Positions 1 through 7,566 of a stretch of DNA of 64,000 nt are shown here, piece by piece; positions within the stretch are counted from its first letter, which is position 1; each line of letters opens with the position of its first letter. Below the pieces are notes generated by a model. It was not told where the DNA came from. It searched no databases and saw only the letters and a program-made list of their open reading frames with translations. The stretch spans positions 293,397-357,396 of the forward strand of contig BPKO01000004.1 of assembly GCA_026005175.1 (NCBI GenBank). Reading direction: 5' to 3'. This DNA is from Candidatus Tectimicrobiota bacterium. GTDB lineage: Bacteria; Tectomicrobia; Entotheonellia; Entotheonellales; Entotheonellaceae. The translations under genes were made by a program, and so were the position numbers.

Positions 1-1251
1 AGCAGCGAGATTTACGGGGGTCTGGGCGGGGCCTGGGACTACGGCCCGCTGGGGGTGGAGCTGAAAAAGAACCTCAAGTGCGCCTGGTGGCGCGACAACG
101 TGTATGCCCGCGACGACATGGAAGGGCTCGATGCCGCCATCCTCATGCACCCCCGGGTGTGGGAGGCCTCGGGCCACGTGGCCGGCTTTACCGATCCGCT
201 GGTCGACTGCAAGCAGTGCAAGAAGCGCTTTCGCGCCGACCACGTCAGCGGGCCGGGCTGCCCCGAGTGCGGCGGCGAGCTCACCGAGCCGCGCGCAGTT
301 CAATTTGATGTTCAAGACCTATCGTCGGCCCGGTGGAGCGAGAGAAGCGGCCCTTGTCTACCTGCGGCCGGAGACGGCACAGGGGATTTTCGTCAACTTT
401 CCAGAACGTGCTCGACTCGACGCGCGGCGAAGCTGCCCTTCGGCATCGCGCAGATCGGCAAAGCCTTCCGCAACGAAATCACGCCGCGCCATTTCACGTT
501 TCGCACGCGCGAGTTCGAGCAGATGGAGATCGAGTACTTCGTGCCCCCCGCGAGCGCCGACGAGTGGTTCGACTACTGGGTGAAGGAGCGGTACAGATGG
601 TACTTAAAATACGGAATGCGACCAGACCACCTGCGCTTGCGCCAGCACGGCCCCGAAGAGCTGGCCCACTACGCCCGCGCCACGTACGACGTCGAGTACC
701 GCTTTCCTATGGGCTGGCTGGAGCTCGAGGGCATTGCCCACCGCGGCGACTTCGACCTCAAAGCCCACGCCCAGGCCAGTGGCCGCAACCTGACCTACTT
801 CGATGACCGCACCCGGGAGCGCTACTTCCCTTACGTCATCGAACCCTCCGCAGGGGTGGACCGCGCCGCCCTGGCTTTTCTCGTCGACGCCTACCGCGAA
901 GAGGAAGTGCGCGGCCGGCGGCGGGTGGTGCTGCGCCTGCACCCGGCCCTGGCGCCCATCAAAGTGGCGGTCTTGCCGCTGCTGCGCAACCGCGCCGAGG
1001 TAGTGGAGCTGGCGCGCAAGCTCTACGCCGACCTGCGCCGCCGCTTTCCCGCCGACTACAACGACACCGGCGCCATCGGCAAGCTCTACGCCCGCCAGGA
1101 CGAGGTGGGCACTCCCTTCTGCGTCACCGTGGACGTGCAGACCCTGGAAGACCACCAGGTGACGGTGCGCGACCGCGACACCACCGAGCAGGTGCGCCTG
1201 GCCCTCGACCAGGTGGTGGCCTACTTGCAAGACAAGCTAGCAGTAGATTAG
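1..1251 (+). CDS. glyQS: Glycyl-tRNA synthetase, alpha2 type (5' partial, frame-broken)
   Basis: Class II synthetase that charges tRNA-Gly in the cytoplasm. The frame is open from base 1 with [20 protein letters not shown], the motif near the N-terminus of the dimeric enzyme, so roughly the first 15 residues lie outside the window. A CKQC/CPEC zinc-binding insertion follows, then [22 protein letters not shown] (motif 2 region), [16 protein letters not shown] and a C-terminal anticodon-binding domain ending at 1251. Between about 300 and 440 these motifs fall successively in different frames; most breaks are repaired by deleting one base. The rest is colinear with the family, so I read this as sequence error in an essential gene rather than a pseudogene. 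The Nudix gene follows after 4 bases. Confidence 0.93.
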   Translation, partial: SSEIYGGLGGAWDYGPLGVELKKNLKCAWWRDNVYARDDMEGLDAAILMHPRVWEASGHVAGFTDPLVDCKQCKKRFRADHVSGPGCPECGGELTEPRAVQFDVQDLSSARWSERSGPCLPAAGDGTGDFRQLSRTCSTRRAAKLPFGIAQIGKAFRNEITPRHFTFRTREFEQMEIEYFVPPASADEWFDYWVKERYRWYLKYGMRPDHLRLRQHGPEELAHYARATYDVEYRFPMGWLELEGIAHRGDFDLKAHAQASGRNLTYFDDRTRERYFPYVIEPSAGVDRAALAFLVDAYREEEVRGRRRVVLRLHPALAPIKVAVLPLLRNRAEVVELARKLYADLRRRFPADYNDTGAIGKLYARQDEVGTPFCVTVDVQTLEDHQVTVRDRDTTEQVRLALDQVVAYLQDKLAVD

Positions 1252-1255
1252 CACC

Positions 1256-1669
1256 GTGCGCGTGCTTCGCGTGGTGGCCGGGCTGCTGCAGCGCGGCGGC
1301 GCCTTGCTGGTGTGCCAGCGCCGGCCCGATGCCGCCTTCCCCCTGCTATGGGAGTTCCCGGGCGGCAAGGTGCGGCCGGGCGAGACCGACGAAGCGGCAC
1401 TGCGCCGCGAGCTGCGCGAGGAGCTGGGCATCGCGGCGCGCATCGGACCGCTGCTCTACCACACCCGCCACGCCTACCCCGGGCTTTACGAAGTCGACTT
1501 GCGCTTTTTTGCCGTGCTTTCCTTTTGCGGCGAGCCGCGCAACCTGGCCTTTGCCCAGATCCGCTGGCTGCCGCCGGCCGCTCTTGCCGCTTTGCCCTTT
1601 CTGGCCGCCGACGCCGAGCTCATCGCCTTGCTACAAGAAGGCCGCCTCTCCCTGCCGCCTCAGGCGTAG
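1256..1669 (+). CDS. Nudix hydrolase (MutT/8-oxo-dGTPase-like)
   Basis: 137-residue single-domain Nudix protein. The Nudix box GxxxxxExxxxxxxREUxEExGU is visible as G-KVRPGE-TDEAAL-RRELREELGI around residues 38-60, with the metal-binding REXXEE glutamates intact. Length and an N-terminal strand of the VVAGLLQRGGALLVCQRR type match MutT-like pyrophosphohydrolases that clean oxidised nucleotides; the exact substrate cannot be read. The start is a GTG five bases after the glycyl-tRNA synthetase stop, so the two are probably co-transcribed. The 3' end overlaps the convergent molybdoenzyme gene by 10 bp. Confidence 0.88.
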   Translation: MRVLRVVAGLLQRGGALLVCQRRPDAAFPLLWEFPGGKVRPGETDEAALRRELREELGIAARIGPLLYHTRHAYPGLYEVDLRFFAVLSFCGEPRNLAFAQIRWLPPAALAALPFLAADAELIALLQEGRLSLPPQA

Positions 1670-2268
1670 CGCTGCTCGCGCCAGGGGTCGCCGTAGGGGT
1701 GGTAGCCGCGCTGTTCCCAGTAGCCGGGGCGCTCGTGCGCCAGAAACTCCAGGGCGCAGACCCACTTGACGCTTTTCCAGCCGTAGAGATGCGGCACCAC
1801 CAGGCGCAGCGGGTAGCCGTGTGCCGGCGGCAAGTCGGCGCCGTTGCGCCGCCAGGCCAGCAGCACCTCGGGGCGTTGCAGGTCGGCCAGCGGCAAGCTG
1901 GCACTGTAGCCGTTGGCGCTGTGCACCAGCACGTGGCGCGCTTCAGGCGCCAGGGGAAGCGCTGCCAGCACGTCGGCGCAGCGCACCCCTTCCCACAGAT
2001 TGTCAAGGACGCTCCACGCCGAGACGCAGTGGAGGTCGGCGCGCACGCGCACCACGGGAAAGCGCCCGCCGGCGGTAAGCTCGCCATAGGTGAGCTGCGC
2101 CTCCGCCGCCACCAGGCCAAAAAGGCGCAGGCGCCAGCGCGGCGGGTCAAAGGGCGGAATAGGGCCCACGTGCAGCACCGGCAGGGTGGTGGCCAGGCGC
2201 TGCCCCGGCGGCAGCCGCTGGCGCAAGGCCAGGGTGGCGTCGATTTTGCGCTGCAGCCAGCGCCACAT
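1660..2268 (-). CDS. Sulfite oxidase-like molybdopterin oxidoreductase
   Basis: About 202 residues covering the sulfite-oxidase/YedY molybdopterin-binding fold (COG2041). The segment VRADLHCVSAWSVLDN contains the cysteine expected to ligate molybdenum. Later motifs HSANGYSASLPL, HGYPLRLVVPHLYGWKSVKW and GYWEQRGYHPYGDPW are typical of the short cytoplasmic sulfite oxidase-like proteins. No Tat or Sec signal is evident from the ATG at 2268, unlike MsrP, so it is probably cytoplasmic. No heme partner lies next to it and its substrate is unknown. An alternative longer frame upstream overlaps the flavin-reductase gene and is rejected. Confidence 0.85.
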   Translation of the reverse strand: MWRWLQRKIDATLALRQRLPPGQRLATTLPVLHVGPIPPFDPPRWRLRLFGLVAAEAQLTYGELTAGGRFPVVRVRADLHCVSAWSVLDNLWEGVRCADVLAALPLAPEARHVLVHSANGYSASLPLADLQRPEVLLAWRRNGADLPPAHGYPLRLVVPHLYGWKSVKWVCALEFLAHERPGYWEQRGYHPYGDPWREQRYA

Positions 2269-2352
2269 GGCTCCTCCGCAGGCGGTTGGCAAACTCGCGT
2301 GGCTAGCGTACCATAGCGGCGGCTCCCTGTCACGGCAAAGGAGGACGCCCCG

Positions 2353-2871
2353 ATGGACGTGTCGCTGGCCACCGCCCTGGCTTCTCTCACCACCGGCATT
2401 TACGTGCTCACCGCGCGCGCCGGCGGGGTGCAGCACGGCATGAGCGCTTCCTGGGCGACCCAGGTGTCGGGCGAGCCGGTGCTGGTCATGGCCGCCGTCG
2501 ACCGCCAGCACCTGACGCACCGGCTCGTCCTGGACAGCGGCGCCTTTGGCCTCAACGTGGTGGGCCATCGCAGCCGGCACCTGGAGGACTACTTCTACAG
2601 CGCCCGCGCCCGCCACCCCGACAACCTCGCGCCGTTTGCCCTGGAGACGGCGGCAACCGGCACGCCGCTGCTGGCCGACGCCCTGGCCTCGCTCGACTGC
2701 CGCCTGGTGGCGCACTACCCTGCCGGCGACCACACCCTCTTTGTCGGCGAGGTGGTGGCGGTGCGGGTGCGCCAGGCCGACCGCCCGCTCACCAGCCAGG
2801 ACTTGCCCTACGTCTACCTGGGCGGCAAGGTGCTCTTCGACCAGGCCAGCCGGCGGCCGCTTGCGCCCTAA
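2353..2871 (+). CDS. Flavin reductase-like (FMN split-barrel) protein
   Basis: 172 residues of the flavin reductase-like domain family. The N-terminus ALASLTTGIYVLTARAGG, then HGMSASWATQVS and FGLNVVG, match the FMN-binding split barrel seen in NAD(P)H:flavin oxidoreductases. No oxygenase partner gene adjoins it, so whether it supplies reduced flavin or is a stand-alone flavoprotein cannot be said. It is divergent from the molybdoenzyme gene, with 84 bp between starts that should hold both promoters, and its stop overlaps that of the convergent ketopantoate reductase-like gene by 4 bp. Confidence 0.82.
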   Translation: MDVSLATALASLTTGIYVLTARAGGVQHGMSASWATQVSGEPVLVMAAVDRQHLTHRLVLDSGAFGLNVVGHRSRHLEDYFYSARARHPDNLAPFALETAATGTPLLADALASLDCRLVAHYPAGDHTLFVGEVVAVRVRQADRPLTSQDLPYVYLGGKVLFDQASRRPLAP

Positions 2872-3875
2872 CCTGCCAGGCGCTGGCGTAGCTCGGCGAT
2901 GGTGTACTGGCCTGGGGGCTGCTGCGCGGCCGCCGCCGCCTTGACCAGCTCCAGCAGCAGGCGGTTGTATGGCGTGGGCACCCCGTACTGCTGCCCCAGG
3001 CACACGATCTCGCCGTTGAAGAAGTCGGCCTCGACCACGCCCCGGCGGTGGTAGAGGTCCTGCCACATGGAGGCGTAGCCCATGAGCTCGGGGTCCTTGG
3101 GCACCTCGGGCACTTCCTCGAGGCGGCGCAGCTCGGCAATGCGCGCCGCGATCGACCCCATCCCCGGCGGGCCCTCGACGGCGATGCCGGCCGCCTGCAG
3201 CACGCGCAGCCCTTCCTCGCACACTTCGGCCATCCACAGCCGCGCCTCGGGGTGGGCGCGCGCTTCCTGGCTGCCCAGGCCGGTGAGAGCCATGGTGGCG
3301 TTGTTGAGGTTGTGCAGCAGCTTGTTCCACTTGTGGCGCATGATGTGGGGCGTGGTGTACACGGTGAGGTCGGTCTTGTCGAAAGCGGCCGCCACCGCCT
3401 GCGCCTCCGGGGTCAGCCCTTCAGGGTAAGCGCCCATGCCCAGCGGCCCGTTGCCGGTCTGCACCACCACGCCGGGGGTGAGGCACTTGGCGCCAATGAG
3501 CACCATGACGCCATGGACGCGGGAAAAGAAGCGCGCCGCCACCTCCTCGTTGCGCACCCCGTTCTGGGCGCAAAAAACGGGCAGGTCGAGGTCGGTGGCC
3601 TGGCGCAGCTCGCGCACCGCTGCCTCGGTGTGGAACGACTTGACGCACAGGAAAATCACGTCTCCGGGGCGAAAGGCCACCTCACGGGCGTGCGGCACCG
3701 CCGGGAGGCGCAGGGTGTGGTTGCCGTGCACGCCGCGCAGCTGCAAGCCGTGGCGGTTGATGGCCGCCACCTGCTCGGGGATCTTGTCAATGAGCACCAC
3801 CTCGTAGCCGGCCTTGGCCAGCTGGCCGCCGAGCACCCCGCCCAGGGCGCCGGCCCCGCAGATGACAAAGCGCAT
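2868..3875 (-). CDS. 2-dehydropantoate 2-reductase family protein (PanE/ApbA)
   Basis: 335 residues with the N-terminal Rossmann motif MRFVICGAGALGGVLGGQLA (NADPH binding) and the family features KSFHTEAAVREL, FCAQNGVRNEE and KWNKLLHNLNNATMAL; the last contains the catalytic-type lysine and asparagines. The family reduces ketopantoate to pantoate in coenzyme A synthesis. Many paralogues act on other 2-oxo acids, and no pan genes adjoin this one, so assignment as the true PanE is uncertain. It is followed 33 bases upstream by a co-directional alpha/beta hydrolase; the two may form an operon. Confidence 0.85.
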   Translation of the reverse strand: MRFVICGAGALGGVLGGQLAKAGYEVVLIDKIPEQVAAINRHGLQLRGVHGNHTLRLPAVPHAREVAFRPGDVIFLCVKSFHTEAAVRELRQATDLDLPVFCAQNGVRNEEVAARFFSRVHGVMVLIGAKCLTPGVVVQTGNGPLGMGAYPEGLTPEAQAVAAAFDKTDLTVYTTPHIMRHKWNKLLHNLNNATMALTGLGSQEARAHPEARLWMAEVCEEGLRVLQAAGIAVEGPPGMGSIAARIAELRRLEEVPEVPKDPELMGYASMWQDLYHRRGVVEADFFNGEIVCLGQQYGVPTPYNRLLLELVKAAAAAQQPPGQYTIAELRQRLAG

Positions 3876-3908
3876 CGCCTCTCCTCCTCGCTGCCCGGCA
3901 GCGGCCGC

Positions 3909-4649
3909 TCAGGACGCCGGCAGCTGCCGCACGAAGTCGATGATTGCCTGCCGGTACGCGCCGGCGTGGGTGGCCAAAATGGCGTGCCCGCCGCCGACAA
4001 ACGGCACCAGTGTGGCACGTGGTAAGGCGGCGTGCAAGCGCTGCGCTTCGGCAAAGGGCACCTCGGCGTCGGCGGTGCCGTGCAGGATGAGCGCCGGCGC
4101 CGTGATCTCCCCCAGCCGCGCCGCCAGGGCGTCGCCGTGGCGGTAGTACGCAAGGTAAGTTTGCAGCGCCCCGGCCAGCGGCGCCTGCGGGGGCAGCAGC
4201 GCCTCGAGCTGCGCCAGCCCCGCTGCTCCCAGGGAGGCCAGCAGGGCGGCCAGGGCCGGCGGCGGCCGCAGCGTCTGCACCGCGGTGCTGGCCAGGATAA
4301 GCCCCAGGACGCGCTGCGGGCAGTCCAGCGCCGCCTGCAGCACCAGCGGGCCGCCGGCCGAAACGCCCATGAGCACGGCGCGTGGCACCGCCAGGTGGTC
4401 GAGGAGGGCAAAGAGGTCGGCGACGAAGGTGGCGAAGTGGTAGCCCGCCGGGGGCGCTTCCGAGGCGCCGGCCGCACGGCGGTCAAAGGCAATGACGCGG
4501 GCGTGGCGGGCCAGGGCCGGCAGGTGGATCTGGCGGAAGCGGGCGCTGCCTTGGCCGCCGCCCAGGCCGCCGTGCACGAAAAGCAGCGGCACCCCGCAGC
4601 CTGCCACCTCGTAGTACATGCGAAAGCCGTTGATCTGCGCGTAAGGCAT
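3909..4649 (-). CDS. Alpha/beta-fold hydrolase
   Basis: About 246 residues with the complete alpha/beta hydrolase layout: oxyanion motif FVHGGLGGG, nucleophile elbow GVSAGG (Ser), acid in HGTADAEVPF and histidine in GGGHAI. The ATG at 4649 is preferred over one seven codons upstream because MPYAQINGFRMYYEV starts directly with the first strand of the fold. The family includes esterases, lactonases and C-C hydrolases; substrate not determinable. It lies upstream of and co-directional with the ketopantoate reductase-like gene. Confidence 0.85.
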   Translation of the reverse strand: MPYAQINGFRMYYEVAGCGVPLLFVHGGLGGGQGSARFRQIHLPALARHARVIAFDRRAAGASEAPPAGYHFATFVADLFALLDHLAVPRAVLMGVSAGGPLVLQAALDCPQRVLGLILASTAVQTLRPPPALAALLASLGAAGLAQLEALLPPQAPLAGALQTYLAYYRHGDALAARLGEITAPALILHGTADAEVPFAEAQRLHAALPRATLVPFVGGGHAILATHAGAYRQAIIDFVRQLPAS

Positions 4650-5096
4650 GCGGCGATTATACCACGCCACTCTGGCAAGCGGCGCCGGCAGCCCTTAGCG
4701 CAAGCGCCCCCCGCCGTGGGTGAAGTCGCTCTCTACCCACATGAGCGGCGTGCCCGGCAGGCGCGGCTCGCCCCCCGCCCGGCTCGGCCAGCGCCCGGCC
4801 CGCGCGGCCAGGCGCCACCCCAGCCGCCAGAGAACGCCGGCCAGCCCCGCCGCCCTGCGCCACACAAGTACGTTCCCCACCCCTTGCCCTCCCCTTTGCC
4901 CAGAGGCCCGGCTTACAGCCTTGCAGGACAACATACCCCCGCGCGGCCTCCCTGGCGGTGATGCCGCTCACACGCCACCAGTTTCTGTGAATTTTTTACT
5001 TGACGGCGTTTTTTTGCTTGTGTAGGAGAGGGGGGTGTGTTACAGGGCTGGATAGGCGGGTTTTGCGGCGGCGTCCCGTGCCTGGAGAGAAAAGGC
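4650..5096. other. Intergenic region, no convincing gene
   Basis: 447 bases between two divergent genes. A minus-strand open frame at 4695-4934 (79 codons) has no recognisable domain, is very Arg/Gly-rich as random GC-rich frames are, and has no clear ribosome-binding site, so it is not called. The right part (4985-5035) turns T-rich and carries a possible promoter for the TPR gene. Confidence 0.5.
5000..5028 (+). promoter_or_regulatory. Candidate promoter for the TPR/FecR/cohesin/dockerin locus
   Basis: TTGACG at 5000-5005 resembles a sigma-70 -35 box. After a 17-base T-rich spacer comes TAGGAG, a poor -10 box. It is the only promoter-like sequence in the AT-rich stretch before the TPR gene start at 5097. 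Weak evidence. Confidence 0.3.
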
Positions 5097-6635
5097 ATGG
5101 CCAGGCGGTGGTGCTTTTTGCTCGTGGGCTTGCTGCTTGGGCTCGGCCTGGGGCGGCCGGCGGTGGCGCAGCGCGCCGAAGTGGAATACGCCAAGGGCAT
5201 TGTCGCCTACGACCAGCGCGATTACTTAACGGCGCGCGACCACTTCCGCACCGTGGTGGCGCTTGAGCCGGCCCACGCCGACGGCTGGTTTTACCTGGGG
5301 CTGACGCAGCTGCGCCTGGGGGAGGCTGCGGCGGCCGTCGAAGCGCTGGAGAAAGTGCGGCAGCTGGCGCCCGCGAAGCGCTACGTGCACCATCCCCTGG
5401 GGGTGGCTTACTTCCAGGCGCGCCGCTACCGCGAGGCCCTGGCGCAGTTTGAGGCGGCGGCGCGTTTTGATCCCAAGAAGGCCTCGACGCAGTTTTACCT
5501 GGGCTACACCCACTACCTGCTGCGGCACTACCGCCAGGCGCTGCCCTTTTTTGAGCGCGCCCGCGACCTGGATCCTGCCCTTGCCCCGGCGGCGCACTAC
5601 TACCGGGGGCTGGTGCTTTTTGCCCTGGAAGACGACGCGGCGGCGCAAGAGGCCTTTGCGGCGGTGCGGGAAGCGGCGCCCGAGTCGCTGCTGGCGCAAA
5701 ACGCCGAGCGCTACCTCGAGGCGCTGCGGCGCCGCGCCCGCCAGCAGCGGCTGCTGCAAGTCGAAGGGGTGGTGAGCTTTCAGCACGACGACAACGTCAT
5801 CCTCGAGCCCAACGAGATCGAGATTGCCCGCCAGGCCGACCAGCGCATGGTCTTTGCCGCTCTGGGGCGGCTGCTGCCGCTGCGGCGGCCGCCGTGGCGC
5901 CTGGGCATCGAATACGCCCTGTTTCAGAGCAAGCACTTTCGCCTCGAGGACTTCGACATCCAGCAGCACCGCGGGCGGCTTTTTGCCCGCCGCAAGGGGT
6001 CGCGCTTGACCCTGGAGGCCAGCGCCGAGTACGCCTTTTCCCTGCTGGCCGGCGAGCGCTTCTTTGGTGCCTTCAGCGTGCAGCCGCAGGCCACGCTGTG
6101 GCAGAGCCGCCAGCTCTTTGCTACCTTTGGTGCTCGCTTTCGCCTGAGCGACTTTTTTATCGACTTGCCGCCCGAGCAGGACCCCAAGGTGCGCGACCGC
6201 GACGGCTGGACGGTGCGCGGCGGGGTGGACCAGTACGTCACGTTCTTGCAGCAGCGGGCTTACCTGCGCCTGGGCTATGCCTTTGAAGCCAGCCGCACCG
6301 AAGGCAGCGACTGGGAGTACGACAGCCACCAGGTGGCGCTGGGGCTGCACCTGCCGCTGTGGGGCGGCGTGGTGCTCGACGCCGAGGGGGCCTTCGCGCG
6401 GCGCGACTACCTGCACGTCAATTCTTTTGACGCCGATCCCCTGGCCATTCTTACCGCCGCGGATCGGCGCGCGCGGCAAGACGACCGCTTCACGGCGGCC
6501 GTGACGCTGACGCGGGAGCTGGGGCGGTACTTTGTGCTCTCGGTGGCCTATGCCCACACCAGCAACCTCTCCAACCTGGCCTTTTTCGACTACCGCCGCA
6601 ACATCGTCACCGTGGCCCTCACCGGGAGGTACTGA
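5097..6635 (+). CDS. TPR protein with C-terminal outer-membrane beta-barrel
   Basis: About 512 residues. The ATG at 5097 has a GGAGAG ribosome site 7 bases upstream and begins a signal peptide (MARRWCFLLVGLLLGLGLG, then AVAQ). Residues about 25-230 hold five or six TPR units (for example GWFYLGLTQLRLGEAAAAVE, TQFYLGYTHYLLRHYRQALP). From about residue 235 the protein becomes a series of alternating aromatic strands ending in VTVALTGRY, a terminal aromatic residue as in outer-membrane barrels. TPR-plus-barrel proteins commonly act in surface protein or polysaccharide handling. It is 3 bp upstream of the FecR-domain gene and probably heads a four-gene surface locus. Confidence 0.8.
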   Translation: MARRWCFLLVGLLLGLGLGRPAVAQRAEVEYAKGIVAYDQRDYLTARDHFRTVVALEPAHADGWFYLGLTQLRLGEAAAAVEALEKVRQLAPAKRYVHHPLGVAYFQARRYREALAQFEAAARFDPKKASTQFYLGYTHYLLRHYRQALPFFERARDLDPALAPAAHYYRGLVLFALEDDAAAQEAFAAVREAAPESLLAQNAERYLEALRRRARQQRLLQVEGVVSFQHDDNVILEPNEIEIARQADQRMVFAALGRLLPLRRPPWRLGIEYALFQSKHFRLEDFDIQQHRGRLFARRKGSRLTLEASAEYAFSLLAGERFFGAFSVQPQATLWQSRQLFATFGARFRLSDFFIDLPPEQDPKVRDRDGWTVRGGVDQYVTFLQQRAYLRLGYAFEASRTEGSDWEYDSHQVALGLHLPLWGGVVLDAEGAFARRDYLHVNSFDADPLAILTAADRRARQDDRFTAAVTLTRELGRYFVLSVAYAHTSNLSNLAFFDYRRNIVTVALTGRY

Positions 6636-6638
6636 GCG

Positions 6639-7556
6639 ATGAAGACGCGCTGTCTGTGCGGCCTGGCCGTGGTGCTGGTGGCTCTGGCCGGCAGCGCCTG
6701 GGGGCAGGCGCCGGAGCGCATCGGCACCGTCTTGCTGGTCGAAGGGGTGGCCGAGGTGCGGGCCGAGGGGGCCACGGAGTGGGAGCGGCTGCGCTTTCGC
6801 GACGCGGTGTTTGTGCGCGACACGGTGCGCACGGCGGCCGAGAGCAAAGTCAAGTTCCTGTTGCGCGACGACTCGATTCTCACCTTGGGGGAGCGCAGCG
6901 AGCTGGAGCTCACCGAGTTCTTGCTGCGCGAGGGGCAGCGGCGCAGCATCCTCAGCCTGCTGGTGGGCACGGTGCGGGTGCTGACGACGCGCCTTTTCGG
7001 GGTGGGCTCCGAGCTCGAGGTGCGCACCCCCAACTCGGTGGTGGGGGTGCGCGGCACCGCGTTCATCGTGCGCTTCGTCCCGCCCGACACCACAGAAGTC
7101 ATCGTCCTGGAAGGGGAAGTAACGGTGCGCCACCTGGAGGCGGCGATTCCTGGGGAAGAAGCGGTGCAGGCCAACTTCCGCTCGCGGGTACGCGGGGCAG
7201 CGCCGCCAGAGCGGCCCGAGCCGGTGACGCCCGACGAGCGGGCCCAGCTGGAGCAGGCGGTGCAGGCCATCGAGCAGGTACCAGAAGAAGTGCTGCCGAC
7301 CGAAGCGCTCGAACCGGCAGGAGTGCCGCGCGGCGCCGAGGCCCTACCAGGGCCGCAGACCGAAGCGCCCTTGGAGACGGCCACCACCAGACCAGAGGCG
7401 CCGCCCGAACCGCCGGCCCCGGCGGTACCGGAGGTGGAGAGGCTGGCGAATCCAGAGACCGGCCTGCAGAGCGAGATCACCCCAGACACCTCACCGGCGG
7501 CAGAAGAGGTGATCTCGCGCTCGCGGCTGACGGTAAACGTGACGTTTCCGCGCTAG
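6639..7556 (+). CDS. Secreted FecR-domain protein
   Basis: 305 residues. A signal peptide (MKTRCLCGLAVVLVALAG...SAWG) is followed by a FecR domain (about residues 27-165): IGTVLLVEGVAEVRAEG, FVRDTVRTAAESKVKFLLRD and VRTPNSVVGVRGTAF. The last 130 residues are a Pro/Glu-rich linker ending in SRLTVNVTFPR. Secreted FecR-domain proteins of this kind are often found beside TPR/barrel proteins and large repeat proteins and are thought to act at the cell wall or surface; they are not the classical iron sensor. Its ATG lies 3 bp after the upstream stop, behind the GGGAGG inside the barrel's last codons. Confidence 0.82.
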   Translation: MKTRCLCGLAVVLVALAGSAWGQAPERIGTVLLVEGVAEVRAEGATEWERLRFRDAVFVRDTVRTAAESKVKFLLRDDSILTLGERSELELTEFLLREGQRRSILSLLVGTVRVLTTRLFGVGSELEVRTPNSVVGVRGTAFIVRFVPPDTTEVIVLEGEVTVRHLEAAIPGEEAVQANFRSRVRGAAPPERPEPVTPDERAQLEQAVQAIEQVPEEVLPTEALEPAGVPRGAEALPGPQTEAPLETATTRPEAPPEPPAPAVPEVERLANPETGLQSEITPDTSPAAEEVISRSRLTVNVTFPR

Positions 7557-7566
7557 AGAATCGTCT

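Noticed and set aside
4695-4934. 79-codon minus-strand frame in the intergenic region
   Set aside because: No domain, no ribosome-binding site and composition typical of random GC-rich frames.
5226-7133. Minus-strand open frame (635 codons) opposite the TPR and FecR genes
   Set aside because: Antisense shadow of genes with signal peptides and known domains.
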